From NCBI GenBank assembly GCA_937625935.1, contig OW569383.1:310001-374000 (forward strand): a stretch of DNA of 64,000 nt. Reading direction: 5' to 3'. Under the pieces are notes generated by a model that saw only the letters and a program-made list of their open reading frames with translations, was not told the DNA's origin and did no database searches. Below are positions 19,309-29,408 of the stretch, piece after piece. How positions within the stretch are numbered: the first letter of the stretch is position 1; each line of letters starts with the position of its first letter. Origin of the DNA: Tetramitus jugosus (lineage: Eukaryota > Heterolobosea > Eutetramitea > Acrasida > Vahlkampfiidae). Made by a program: the position numbers and the translations under genes.

Positions 19309-22300
19309 TTAAGAGCTGTTCGATTCATTGATCAGACCTTGCATCTCATTAATGCTTTGTATGCAAGAGTCAATATCAGAGACTGTCTGAGTATGCTTCT
19401 CCCGTGTTTTTTCCTTGACTGATTCAGGTACATTAGGCGTATTAATCTGTTTCTCGTACTTGTCCTTCAGTGCGCTCAATTGTTCAAGCTTCTTTTCCAG
19501 TTTCTTCAACTCGGCATCGAGTCTCGTTGCATAATCCGAGGGCAAGGTCAAGTAGACTGTGCAGTTCTTATTGACAACACCAACAGCCAGTTTTTGTTTC
19601 TCGACTGTCTTTATGCGATTGATTTCTTCCATGTTAACAATATGGATCGATCGGAACTTGGATAATGCGATAATATCTTGCTTGGTCTCATCGAATAACT
19701 GTTTCAGTTTCAATGTGTCCGCACTAGAGTCGTCCTGAGGTGAATCATGAATGCATACGAATCCATCAGTTTCCTTTGCTGCAGTTTGCAAGTTGGTCTT
19801 CACTGATCTGAGCTCTTGAACGACAGATAACATTAGGTTCATGTCCTGTTCTGTCCGTTCCGTGACTTGTTCTGTGATTGAGGGATAGTTGGATGGGTAT
19901 TTGCTGATCATCAAACTAAAGGCACTGTTCTTCAATACTGGTATTCTGTGCCACAACTCTTCAGAAATGAAAGGCATGAGAGGATGCATCAAACGGAAGA
20001 TATGTTCCAAACAAAGGTGCAAGGTATCAAGTGTCTCTTGTCTTTGACTTGTTGGATAATTATCGTTATAGAGAGCACTCTTGCTACACTCAAGATAAAT
20101 GTCACATAGTTCGTACATGAAGAAATCATAAATAGCTGTAGCAGCATCACTAAAGTGATAATTATCCATGGCTGAGCGAACTTTTGTGATTGCTTGATTC
20201 AATTGAACTAAAATCCACCGATTGTGAAGTTGACTATTTTCATTGGCCATGATCGAGGATACAAGTTCAGATTCCTCATAGACAGGTTGATATCCTAAAG
20301 CATCAAATCTATCCTTTGCAAATCGCGTTGCTTGCCAAATCTTATTACAGAAGAATCTGTTTGCTACAACACGTTGCACATCCAAATTAATCTGTCTACC
20401 TTGCTGCGTATACTTGATCAAACTGAATCGTAAGGCATCAGTTCCACACTCTTGTATTCCCTTGGGGAAATCCTTCTCCATCACTTTCACTGCTCGTTTG
20501 GCCTCGTCAGGGCTAATGTTGGTGTTTGATAGAACTCCAGCCTGTAATTCTTGCAGAGAGATACCGTGCATGACATCGATCGGATCAATCACATTTCCCA
20601 AACTTTTAGACATTTTTCTTCCTTGTGCGTCTCTCACCATAGGATGAAGATAAATATCCTTGAATGGTTTTGTGTCGTTCTGTAGATATGTACAGAGCAT
20701 GGCCATTCTTGCAACCCAGAAGAATAAAATGTCACTTCCAGTTTCCATGACAGAAAGTGGATAAAAGTCTTTTAGATCTTGTGTCTGCTTTGGCCATCCG
20801 AATGAAGCAAGTGGATAGAGTCCTGATGAGAACCAAGTATCTAATACATCTTCATCCTGTTCCAATTGATAATCGCTATTTTTCAAACCATGTGTCTTTG
20901 CAATTTTTTCGTGTGCTTCTTCCACAGATCTTGCCACAACCCACTCATCATGCAACTTGTTCTGTTCTTCGATATTGTTCATCACAATTTTATAGGCAGG
21001 AATACGATGTCCCCACCAAAGTTGTCTCGAAATGCACCAATCATGAATATTAGTCAGCCAACGTTCCCATGTGGCAATATAACTCGATGGATAAATGTTC
21101 GTTTCTCCTGATGAGACCAATTCCAATGATCGCTTGGCCATTTGATCACACTTGACAAACCATTGAGGAATGAGCATTGGTTCGATCACATCTTTGGTAC
21201 GGGAACATATAGGTATCTCTAGTGCATGATCCTTCTCGCTCACAAAAAGATCCATTTCCTTCAATCGATTAATCAAAATCTTTCGTACTTCGAACCGATT
21301 CATTCCTGCAAATTCGCCTGCATTTCCATTCATCGTACCATCCGAATTCAAAATATTAATAAATTCCAAATCGTTTCTCTTTCCACATGCAAAATCATCA
21401 AACGAATGCGCTGGTGTCACTTTAACAACACCCGTTCCAAACTCCATCTTGACCAACTCTGCATCACAAACAATAGGAATCTTACGATCGGGAACAAACG
21501 GATTCCGTACAAATAATCCATGATATGCCTGATATCGCTCATCGTCAGGATGAACGGCAACAGCCGTATCACCGAGCATTGTTTCCAAACGAGTTGTGCT
21601 CACTTCAATAAATCCATGTTCATTTCCATTCGCGTCAACCACTGGGTACTTGAACGTGTGCAATACTCCAAACTCAAATTTTTTGTTGTTGGCACTTGGT
21701 ATGCTCACTCCCATCTTTTTCGTTACGGACATGTAATCGACTTCGAGATCTGATATCACTGTTTTCAACGCAGGGCACCAATTGACCAATTTTGTGTCTC
21801 TGTAGATCAATCCATCCTCATGCAACTTGACAAATGCTTCGATCACTGCCTTTGAGAATGTTTCATCCATTGTAAAGACATGTCTGCTCCAATCTGTCAT
21901 GGCTCCCATTGCCTTTGTCTGCTCAGTAATCTTGTGACCGAATTCCTCCTTCCATTGCCACACGAGCTCAACAAACTTTTCTCTGCCGACATCGTGACGC
22001 GACAATCCATTACTCTCTCGACTCAACTTCTTCTCCACAACGACTTGTGTCGAAATTCCTGCATGATCCATACCAGGAACCCAAACTACACGATAACCAT
22101 CCATTTTCTTGTACCTTGACAGTGCATCCTGAAGTGAAATGGTCAATGCATGTCCAATGTGCAACGAACCAGTGACATTCGGCGGAGGCAAAGCAATGGA
22201 GAAATTTTTGGCGCCATTTTCTTGTTTCTCCGCTGTAGAAGTGTCAGGTCGGAATAAATGATTGTCTTCCCAGAATTGATACCATCCTTGTTCGACTTGT

Positions 22301-22503
22301 TTTGGCAGATATTCTTCAGGCATTTTAGACTGAGAAAGCTTTTCAAGAAATTCTTGATGCTGATGGTGCATCGTCGTACGCAAAACAAAAGAGTTGTTCG
22401 TTTTCAATGACCATAAAGCATTGTTAGTTCTAGTGGTAGTGCTTGGTGAGTGCAATGATGGTGATCTCTGTGGTTGCTGGTGTCGCAAAAGCTGTCGCCA
22501 CAT
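19309..22503 (-). CDS. VARS: valyl-tRNA synthetase
   Basis: A 1064-aa class Ia aminoacyl-tRNA synthetase of ValRS type, which charges tRNA-Val. The HIGH signature is at residues 115-118 (PPNVTGSLHIGHAL), and KMSKS lies near residue 630 in GRKMSKSLGN. The editing domain lies between them, including the DTAVAVHPDDERY segment. The anticodon-binding domain and a C-terminal coiled coil (about 985-1050, LDAELKKLEKKLEQL) complete it. Residues 1-44 are rich in Arg, Gln, Ser and Thr with no acidic residues, like a mitochondrial presequence. In-frame Met45 and Met61 could start a cytosolic form, so one gene may serve both compartments (inferred). The start is ATG at 22501-22503. Confidence 0.97.
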   Translation of the reverse strand: MWRQLLRHQQPQRSPSLHSPSTTTRTNNALWSLKTNNSFVLRTTMHHQHQEFLEKLSQSKMPEEYLPKQVEQGWYQFWEDNHLFRPDTSTAEKQENGAKNFSIALPPPNVTGSLHIGHALTISLQDALSRYKKMDGYRVVWVPGMDHAGISTQVVVEKKLSRESNGLSRHDVGREKFVELVWQWKEEFGHKITEQTKAMGAMTDWSRHVFTMDETFSKAVIEAFVKLHEDGLIYRDTKLVNWCPALKTVISDLEVDYMSVTKKMGVSIPSANNKKFEFGVLHTFKYPVVDANGNEHGFIEVSTTRLETMLGDTAVAVHPDDERYQAYHGLFVRNPFVPDRKIPIVCDAELVKMEFGTGVVKVTPAHSFDDFACGKRNDLEFINILNSDGTMNGNAGEFAGMNRFEVRKILINRLKEMDLFVSEKDHALEIPICSRTKDVIEPMLIPQWFVKCDQMAKRSLELVSSGETNIYPSSYIATWERWLTNIHDWCISRQLWWGHRIPAYKIVMNNIEEQNKLHDEWVVARSVEEAHEKIAKTHGLKNSDYQLEQDEDVLDTWFSSGLYPLASFGWPKQTQDLKDFYPLSVMETGSDILFFWVARMAMLCTYLQNDTKPFKDIYLHPMVRDAQGRKMSKSLGNVIDPIDVMHGISLQELQAGVLSNTNISPDEAKRAVKVMEKDFPKGIQECGTDALRFSLIKYTQQGRQINLDVQRVVANRFFCNKIWQATRFAKDRFDALGYQPVYEESELVSSIMANENSQLHNRWILVQLNQAITKVRSAMDNYHFSDAATAIYDFFMYELCDIYLECSKSALYNDNYPTSQRQETLDTLHLCLEHIFRLMHPLMPFISEELWHRIPVLKNSAFSLMISKYPSNYPSITEQVTERTEQDMNLMLSVVQELRSVKTNLQTAAKETDGFVCIHDSPQDDSSADTLKLKQLFDETKQDIIALSKFRSIHIVNMEEINRIKTVEKQKLAVGVVNKNCTVYLTLPSDYATRLDAELKKLEKKLEQLSALKDKYEKQINTPNVPESVKEKTREKHTQTVSDIDSCIQSINEMQGLINESNSS

Positions 22504-22644
22504 GATTTTTTGTTTGTGGGGCTTTTTGTTTTTTGCGCGGGAAATCTTCTCAAAGAATACAACCTACCTGGTGGGTCAGCGATGTGTTGAAGATGTGGTC
22601 CATTTTTCATTCCAATGTTAGTTAAATATCGTTTTATTCGTTTG

Positions 22645-23709
22645 TTACTGAATTGAACAAGCAGACGGATGTTTAGCATAATTCTCCACCTTCTTGTGAA
22701 TCGGGTCCTCAAGCATTTTGCTAGGATTTTTCATTCGGATGGAAACTCTTTGACGACCAATGACAGATATGGCAGGATAATACAAGATATCTTGTGTCAG
22801 AATGTCTGAAATGGTCAGGAAGTACTCATTGTTCTTGAAGAGATGCATGGAAGCAGTGTTTGAGGCACTCAAATTCTTCAAATCGAGCTTCATTGCAATC
22901 GTGTCACCTGTACTGAACACAAAATATTGGTTGTACAGGATAGATCGAAGATCTGAACTCATACGGTGGTCCCGTAACATGTGAACTGAATGTTGGCCAA
23001 CACTATAACTAACACCATCACTCCAAAAACCAATAACTTTGTTGGTTTCAGATTCTCCCTCCGTAAAAGGATAGGTACTCCTCTCGATTCCAACATATAT
23101 TCTCGATCTATTGTAATGTCCATTGTCATGCTCATCCAGAGTGTACTCCCAACTATATATTTTGCCCATTTCGAGTTTTCTATTGGTTCGGATCGTGTAC
23201 CACCTGTCGGTTTTCTCACATGACATTGTTCTGTTGCGATTGTACAATCGAATGTCTGAGTTAGGTACTCTTGTATCAGGATCCCAATTGATGAAATTCA
23301 AATAAACAAAAGTTCTCCACATGGAGGGTGGTGGGCAATTGGTGGTTGTTTCCTCTTCAGTAAACTCGTGGTTCTTCATTTGATTCTCTTCTTGCAGGTC
23401 TTGCATGATGGTTCGAATGGTTTCTTCCTTGTTGAATCCGAGCTGAATTGCCATAGCACCCCACACGCATCCATCGGTCTCAGGACTCATAACCAGGGAT
23501 GCACCGTGTTTGCAACTCAATGAAATAGGATACAAGTCGTGAATGCACAGGAATGTCAAAATGTTCATTTGCATGTCACATGACAGCAACTGGAAAATAT
23601 TTACAGTCAGTAATGGTTCATCTGTGTCACGGTCATTTCCCTCTTCAGCAAGGTTTTGATCGTCAGAACTTTTAATATTCTCAAATTCTTGACTTTGTTT
23701 GTCTGTCAT
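22645..23709 (-). CDS. F-box / SPRY-like protein
   Basis: A 354-aa protein with an N-terminal F-box-like motif at about 37-75 (LLSCDMQMNILTFLCIHDLY, then SLSCKHGASLV), where F-box proteins bind SKP1. A C-terminal region (about 165-335) resembles a SPRY/B30.2 sandwich, with YSWEYTLDE, RIYVGIERS, VIGFWSDGVSYS, FSTGDTIAMKLDL and YPAISVIGRQRVSIR in the right order. It would be a substrate adaptor of an SCF ubiquitin ligase. The SPRY call is by strand pattern and is less certain. It is tandem to ValRS, with a 141-bp gap. A broken copy of its F-box end lies at 24345-24811 in opposite orientation. Confidence 0.75.
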   Translation of the reverse strand: MTDKQSQEFENIKSSDDQNLAEEGNDRDTDEPLLTVNIFQLLSCDMQMNILTFLCIHDLYPISLSCKHGASLVMSPETDGCVWGAMAIQLGFNKEETIRTIMQDLQEENQMKNHEFTEEETTTNCPPPSMWRTFVYLNFINWDPDTRVPNSDIRLYNRNRTMSCEKTDRWYTIRTNRKLEMGKIYSWEYTLDEHDNGHYNRSRIYVGIERSTYPFTEGESETNKVIGFWSDGVSYSVGQHSVHMLRDHRMSSDLRSILYNQYFVFSTGDTIAMKLDLKNLSASNTASMHLFKNNEYFLTISDILTQDILYYPAISVIGRQRVSIRMKNPSKMLEDPIHKKVENYAKHPSACSIQ

Positions 23710-24183
23710 TGTGTTATGTTTCAGTGTAATGTTGGTGTTTGTTTTTTGCTGGTGTGTGAGCTAGTTCTGCTTATCTTGGGACAAAACTTGTTCTGATCGC
23801 CCGAGATATCCTGCAGGAATGTCGAAAACATGGAATCTCCAGGCTCCCGGATGACCAACATGAGAAAAATGACACTTGTTCCAATCAATGCCATTTATAG
23901 ATTCGTGTTGGATATGATCATCTCATGATTTCGATTGTTGTAGTATGACCATTACGGTTCACTTTGTTGTTTTCGTGAAAAGCTATGCTTTATGATGATT
24001 GATTATGTCAAGAGTGTGAATGCCAGTCAAATGAGGAACACCTTGTCCGTGATTTGCTGGCAAAAACTCATATTGAGTTTTTGAAGACCAGTCAAATGAG
24101 AAAAGACTTAATCTGTAATTTGCTCAATATCACTCATATCAAGTGTGAAAATGCGCGAAAAACTGCGAAAAGACAGTTCTAAT
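23710..24183. other. intergenic between F-box gene and 5S rRNA
   Basis: About 470 bp without a gene. It contains the F-box gene promoter, with a CCGG site at 23847-23850, and the imperfect direct repeat described separately. Confidence 0.4.
24012..24141 (+). repeat. imperfect direct repeat, two units of about 65 bp
   Basis: Unit 1 (24012-24074) and unit 2 (24075-24141) share CCAGTCAAATGAG, then a similar middle, GATTTGCT/AATTTGCT, and ACTCATAT. They lie head-to-tail just upstream of the 5S rRNA gene. No coding potential. Confidence 0.4.
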
Positions 24184-24303
24184 GTCTACGTTCATACAAT
24201 GGTGGAACCACCTCTTCCCATTTCGAATAGAGAAGTTAAGCACCATCTGGCTGAGTTAGTATTGAGATAGGAGACTACTCGAGAACCCTCAGTAATGTAG
24301 GCT
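24184..24303 (+). rRNA. 5S ribosomal RNA
   Basis: About 120 nt with the hallmarks of a eukaryotic 5S gene. Helix I pairs GTCTAC (24184-24189) with GTAGGC (24297-24302). The internal control region follows, with box A-like AAGTTAAGCACC (24234-24245) and a box C-like TGAGATAGGAGAC element near 24263-24275, both at the expected offsets. TTTT at 24303-24306, with a longer T-run at 24310-24315, makes a polymerase III terminator. It is a single copy here, not part of an array, and is flanked by F-box gene remains. An exact end point would need a covariance-model search. Confidence 0.92.
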
Positions 24304-24344
24304 TTTGATTTTTTGGGTTCCAAGTTCCTGAGAACTCTTTATGA

Positions 24345-24811
24345 TGGCTTATTCAGGTCTGTCCAAGTCTAGAACGAACGTACGACGCATCAGAAATCGA
24401 TGGTCATGTTTCGAAAACTCAAGACATCTTTGAATTGTTGCCTTGTGACATACTGCTACACATTTTAACCTTCTTGGAGATAAGGAGGGACCTATATCAT
24501 GTATCGTTGAGTTGTCATCATGGTGCTTACTTGGTGTTGAGTCCAGATTCGGATGAATACCTGTGGAAATCGGTGGCTCTCGCCCAATACGGATTCTCGA
24601 GCAACGAAGAGGATGAATTGACGAGCAATCGGGCAGCATGCTGCTTCTTTGTCTCGTTGTTCCTATGAAGAAAATTCAATTGGACGATAATATCGAGTTG
24701 GAAGTGGAGTGGTTGTATTCGACATACAACTTCCTCGTAAGGAAGAAGCTAAGACGGTTTTGGATCTGGAACCATGGTTTCTCGAATTATTTCGACATGT
24801 CCAGAGTGTGA
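24345..24811 (+). pseudogene. broken F-box gene copy
   Basis: A frame open from 24345 without its own upstream ATG encodes an F-box segment very like that of the gene at 22645-23709. Both have LL[SP]CD, then [NH]ILTFL, a conserved SLSC-H-GA-LV stretch, SP-[ET/DS]D and W. The frame stops at 24668. Another frame, opening at ATG 24665 and closing at 24811, may continue the product after a frameshift. Nothing SPRY-like is left. This is a decayed paralogue lying just after the 5S gene. Confidence 0.65.
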
Positions 24812-24941
24812 CCTGTTTCTAGTATCTGGTTCGATATGCAAGGGGAAACAACGAGTGTTGAATATCAATTTTGTTACTATTAAGATTTTGGAGGGACATG
24901 ATTGGAATTTGAGTAACTCGATTTCGAGGTTTATATTTATG

Positions 24942-26944
24942 TTATTCCAATTCTTGAAGTTTGACCAATCGATGATAAATTCCCTTGCTATGGATGAGTT
25001 GTTCGTGTGAACCTCGTTCTACAATTTGTCCCTCTTTGATGACACAAATTTCATCAGCCAACTGGATGGTTGATAGTCGATGTGCAATCATTAGCACTGT
25101 TCGTCCTCTAGCAATCTCAATTAATGCTTGCTGTACGTGATATTCGGATTCGCTATCCAGAGCGCTTGTTCCTTCATCAATCAGCAGAACTTCAGGTTGC
25201 TGAATAAAGCAACGTGCTAGCGCTATTCTCTGCTTCTGACCGCCTGACATTAAACTCCCTCTTTCACCACATTGCGTTTGATACTGATCAGGGAAACGAG
25301 AGATAAAGTCATGTGCATTGGCTCTCTTAGATGCTTCGATGATTTGTTCATCGGATGCCAGCAATCTGCCAAATGATATATTCTCAGCAATAGTTGTCGA
25401 GAATAAATGAGGTTCTTGTGACACTGTGCCAATGTGCTTGGATAGCCACTTCAAATCTAATTCCCTCAAGTCTACACCATTTACTAGAATACTTCCTTCG
25501 GTTGGATCATAAAATCTCTGCAGCAAGTTACAAATAGATGACTTACCTGAAATTGCACAGGTGTCAAGTAAGTATATCGAATGTGGTTTAAATCAAAAAT
25601 AAATAAAATGTACGTACCTCCTCCACTGACTCCAACCAGTGCTACTATTTTGCCAGGTCTCAGAGTCAAGTTCACATTATTCAATACCATTGCATCGGGT
25701 CGAGTAGGATAGTTAAAGGATACATTCTTGAACTCGATGCTAATTTCATTGGCTCCTGAAATATCAACTGTGCTTTCTTTGTTGTCAATCAATGGTTTTC
25801 TGTTCAACAACTCATATATTCGCTTCGTAGCTCCCATAAATCGCAACATACTGAAATACCAATGACTCAGATTACTGACAGAGTAGGACAGGAAGGCAGT
25901 ATAGGCCAAGAATGATGCCAGTTTACCCACAGTCAACTGTTGACTCATCACCAATTTACCTCCATACCACAATACACCAGAAACAGAAAATATGCCCATC
26001 ATGATCGACACACTCATAATCATCGAATTCACGAGAGCCAGTCGACTCGATCTCACAAATGAATCTTCAATTGCTCGATCATATCTCGTTGTTTGCAAAT
26101 TTTGAATGCCCAATGATTTCACTGTTCTCATATTGGACAATGTTTCCTGAGCTACACTCGTTGATTTTGCCAAAGCATCCTGCAACTCACTCGATACTCG
26201 ACCCACATAACGCGTCATGAGTGTCATGGCAATAGTACCCGTTGGAACCAACAGCAACATAAACAATAGTAATTTCACTGATATCGATATCAAAATCACA
26301 ACACATCCAATAATTTCAACACAATGTCGACAAATGTACTCTGCTTGCAACGAAAGAGCCATCTGAATCGCTCTCGTATCACTCGCCAATCGATTCAATA
26401 AATCACCCGTATTATTCACATCAAAAAACGCAATTTCCTGCCTCACTACACTCTTAAACAGATCCTTGTTCAACTTTGCTACAATTCTCTCGCCTGCTAT
26501 CGTCATGCAATAATTGCGAATAAACGTTGATAAACCTGTTCCCAGCATTGTTAAAAACAAGTAAAACAACACTGCATGCAGCGATAGCTTTGGTTGCTGA
26601 GTAGCAGTTTGTTCCTTTTCTCCACCACCACTAACCACAAATATGCTAGTGATGCTATCCATGAGAGAACCACTCAAATTGGGCAAACACAGATTGAACA
26701 GTGTGGAAATCAAGAGAGTGATCATCCCCAGTGAGATCAAGTGCCATTGAGGTCTAGCCAACGAGAGAAACCACTTGAGTTGATCCCATGTTGGCTTTTC
26801 AGTAATGGGAATCTCTTCTTTTTTAGGCTTTGCTACTACTTGTTGCAATTTTGGTTGTTCATTCACAGGAGGAGTGACATCATCGTGGTTATCATTCTCA
26901 GACAAAGATTCAACTAGATCTTGCTTCTTCTTTCGCAGGGACAT
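24942..26944 (-). CDS. ABCB-type half ABC transporter (spliced)
   Basis: A 643-aa half transporter with exon 1 at 25618-26944 and exon 2 at 24942-25546. The 71-nt phase-1 intron (GTACGT to TTCAG) falls inside the Walker A motif, and splicing restores VGVSGGGKSS. The N-terminal six-helix TMD covers about 60-350 and includes the FFDVNNTGDLLNRL coupling segment. The NBD has the Q-loop (VSQEPHLFS), signature MSGGQKQR, Walker B LLIDEGTSALD with the catalytic Glu, and switch His (IAHRLS). It is closest by pattern to TAP/ABCB9/ABCB10-type exporters, which work as homodimers. No clear mitochondrial presequence is present, so the lysosome or ER is as likely. The substrate is unknown. Confidence 0.93.
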
Positions 26945-27097
26945 CTTTGTTGTGTTTTAGCTGTTTTTGAGTTGTTCAAATTTTCTCTGTGTGAAGCTGA
27001 TGTTGTCCGATCTCAAAGCAGAAAAACAAAAAGCTTCAAAGATCAAATTCGATTGTTGTTATTGGCTCGTTTCACGTTTCACACACACACAAAGAAA

Positions 27098-27523
27098 ATG
27101 GTTTGGATTCAAAAAACTGTGACTGTTCGTGCTCCAAAGCGTGGTTGTCATCTCATTACAGATCAACTCACCAAAGAGATCCACAATGACCTCAATCGTC
27201 TCAAAATGGGTATCGCTCACTTTTTCATTCAACACACGAGTGCTTCATTGACCATTAATGAGAATTATGATCCGGATGTGAGGTTAGATATGGAATCTAG
27301 TTTGAATCATCTCGTTCCAGAGAATCAATCGTACTATAGGCACACACTGGAGGGCAGTGATGATATGCCTGCTCATGTCAAGGCGACTCTGGTTGGAAAT
27401 TCGGTTTCGGTGCCGATTACGGATGGAAAGTTGAATTTGGGAACGTGGCAAGGTATTTGGTTGTGTGAGCATCGTAATGAGTGCTCGCCCAGAAATATTG
27501 TCATTACAATCAATGGCGAATAA
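27098..27523 (+). CDS. YjbQ/UPF0047 family protein
   Basis: A 141-aa protein of the YjbQ/UPF0047 family, a compact trimeric beta-fold found in all domains of life. The family hallmark FIQHTSASLTINENYDPDV appears at mid-protein, and the GTWQGIWLCEHR motif near the C-terminus, with the conserved His and Glu that cluster in the trimer cleft. Some bacterial members can replace thiamin phosphate synthase in vivo, but the true reaction is not settled. ATG at 27098 matches the family length, so a longer upstream frame is not used. It is divergent from the ABC transporter, with a 153-bp promoter. Confidence 0.9.
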   Translation: MVWIQKTVTVRAPKRGCHLITDQLTKEIHNDLNRLKMGIAHFFIQHTSASLTINENYDPDVRLDMESSLNHLVPENQSYYRHTLEGSDDMPAHVKATLVGNSVSVPITDGKLNLGTWQGIWLCEHRNECSPRNIVITINGE

Positions 27524-27556
27524 AAACAAACGATTGCAAGCGTTTCAAGATTGTCA

Positions 27557-28670
27557 CTATCGTTTATTTTGACTGTTTCTGTTCGACAAGAGTCTTAATT
27601 GTCTGATGGCCTTAAACTGGTCTGGTATTTCCATGAGGGCAGCCAATGCAAAGTTCACATCTTGCTGCTGGGCTGATCTCGAAGACTTCATCACCTTGTC
27701 ATAGTTTACAAACTGGAAATTATCGAATTGTCTCTCCGGTAAGTGATCATCATAATCCTCCATCATATCCCAAGGTCCATCACCTACACCTACCATAATA
27801 ATCGACAGAGGATACTTGCTTGCTTCGATTAGAGCCTCCTCTGTATCTCCTTCATTCACCACCTGTCCATCCGCAATAATCACCAAAATGTGATACTCTG
27901 GCTTATCTCTCTGCATTACAATCTCAATGGCCTTTCGTATCACTGGTGCAAAATTCGTTGGTCCAGACAAAGTCACGTGCGGAGTAATTGCATTGTAAAT
28001 GTCCAATACTTGATCGACACCGTTGCAAAACACGCCCTGTGTCTGTCTAAAGTATTGAGAGGGATCGGAGAGTTGATCAGGACTCAATGGAAAGACACCA
28101 ACGTCCTTTGTATGAAAATCACCAAAACCAAAAGCTGGAATGTAACCGTCTTCGTCCAATTGACTCAACGTTCGACCAATGACCGATATCACTCTCTGAT
28201 AAGGGTTGAGCATGTCTGGCTTGATGTCATGAAGACACTTTCCACCAAAGCTATTTCGTCCTTGACTGAATATCAGTCAACCAACATGACAAAAAATTTT
28301 GTTAGCACAAGATGGACGATCGTTAGATTGATCAAGAAACGACCAATAAAAACAAACAACAAAAAACTTACTATTGATTGGATGCCGTATAGTCAATTCC
28401 AATGATCAAGTTAGAGCTTTCGACACCTGATTGTCTCAAAGCTTCAGTCACTTCCTCCAGAGTCGTATATCGATCTGGGATCATCTTGTGAGTGGGTGCA
28501 CTGCCACTACCGCCATTTTGGTTCCTTCTTCTTTTTCTCCGACCAGAGAAGAACTTTTTGTAAAGAATGAAGGCAAAGATGGAAAAGAGGAAGAATTGGA
28601 AGAGATAGGATAACATGAATTTGAGCATTGGATATTGGTCGAGACGTATGTGGATCTTGCTCTTTGCCAT
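27557..28670 (-). CDS. membrane-anchored copine/RGLG-like vWA protein (spliced)
   Basis: A 335-aa protein from exon 1 (28372-28670) and exon 2 (27557-28265). The 106-nt intron (GTAAGT to ATTCAG) splits a Tyr codon in SNQYQGRNSFGG. An N-terminal TM helix (about 18-38) is followed by a basic RRKRRR patch. The rest is a copine-type vWA domain: the MIDAS IGIDYTASN, NPYQRVISVIGRTLSQLDED, IPAFGFGD and ILVIIADGQV. It is closest in pattern to plant RGLG and copine vWA domains. Copines have two C2 domains, and RGLGs are myristoylated with a RING finger, but this protein has neither. A TM anchor replaces them. It may recruit clients to a membrane in a Ca/Mg-dependent way. Confidence 0.86.
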
Positions 28671-28922
28671 CGATTTTTGTTTTTTATGTTGTTCGAAAAA
28701 GAGAAAAATGCTGATGCCGATCTGAGAAAAGCTGAGCGCGCACGTGCACTCTGAACTTCAGCGAACCGTTTTTTTTTGAGGTTTTTCGCAACTACGGACA
28801 TTGATGTGTTATCTCTGTCGTTGGGGAGTGAGGAACTGCACTGATTATTCAACACAAGTGGTGATTTATTTTGTTTTGTTTACACAATTGGCTCTTTGAA
28901 AGAGAAGCAACTGGTGAGGTTT

Positions 28923-29408
28923 TTATGCAGGTGGATTGTAGCATGAATTACCAGTGTATCCATCTTTGCAGACGCAGTGATCCAATCCGTCACATGTTCC
29001 GTGACCCATGCACACAGATGGATCATTGGATGCAATACCAAAGCATTTCACAAATAGTCCATCATTGGTACAAGCAAAGTGATTGGGATTGTAGCATCCG
29101 GCGTTCACTGGGCAACAAGCCAAGTTTCCACATGATCCAGGAACAACACACTTGTTAACCAATTGCCCATTGGCACAGGCATACCAATATGGACTGTAGC
29201 AATCGGGTCCACAGGAGAGATTATACAGAGGACAGAGTCTGTTCCCATTGTTACACTGATGGGTATCCTTGTTGTAACAAGTAGGATTTCCTCCATTGTT
29301 GTTCAAGTCATTGCAGCAACCATCATTAGGTCCACAGTTTGTACAAGCACCTGCACAGGCATACACATAACAGACAAGAATCAGAGCAATTACGATGATT
29401 GGTTTCAT
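28923..29408 (-). CDS. secreted Cys-rich protein, CBM52-like repeats plus EGF-like end
   Basis: A 161-aa protein with a clean signal peptide (about 1-20). About 20 Cys residues follow. Three units of the form CY-x5-C-x-N-x2-L occur (CYNKDTHQC, CYSPYWYACANGQL, CYNPNHFACTNDGL). These resemble the CYxPxxYxC pattern of CBM52 carbohydrate-binding modules in fungal glucanases. The C-terminal 30 residues (CMGHGTCDGLDHCVC, then GYTGNSC) are an EGF-like knot. A role in binding cell-wall or cyst-wall polysaccharide is plausible but inferred. ATG at 29406-29408 is chosen because it starts the signal peptide. Confidence 0.75.
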   Translation of the reverse strand: MKPIIVIALILVCYVYACAGACTNCGPNDGCCNDLNNNGGNPTCYNKDTHQCNNGNRLCPLYNLSCGPDCYSPYWYACANGQLVNKCVVPGSCGNLACCPVNAGCYNPNHFACTNDGLFVKCFGIASNDPSVCMGHGTCDGLDHCVCKDGYTGNSCYNPPA

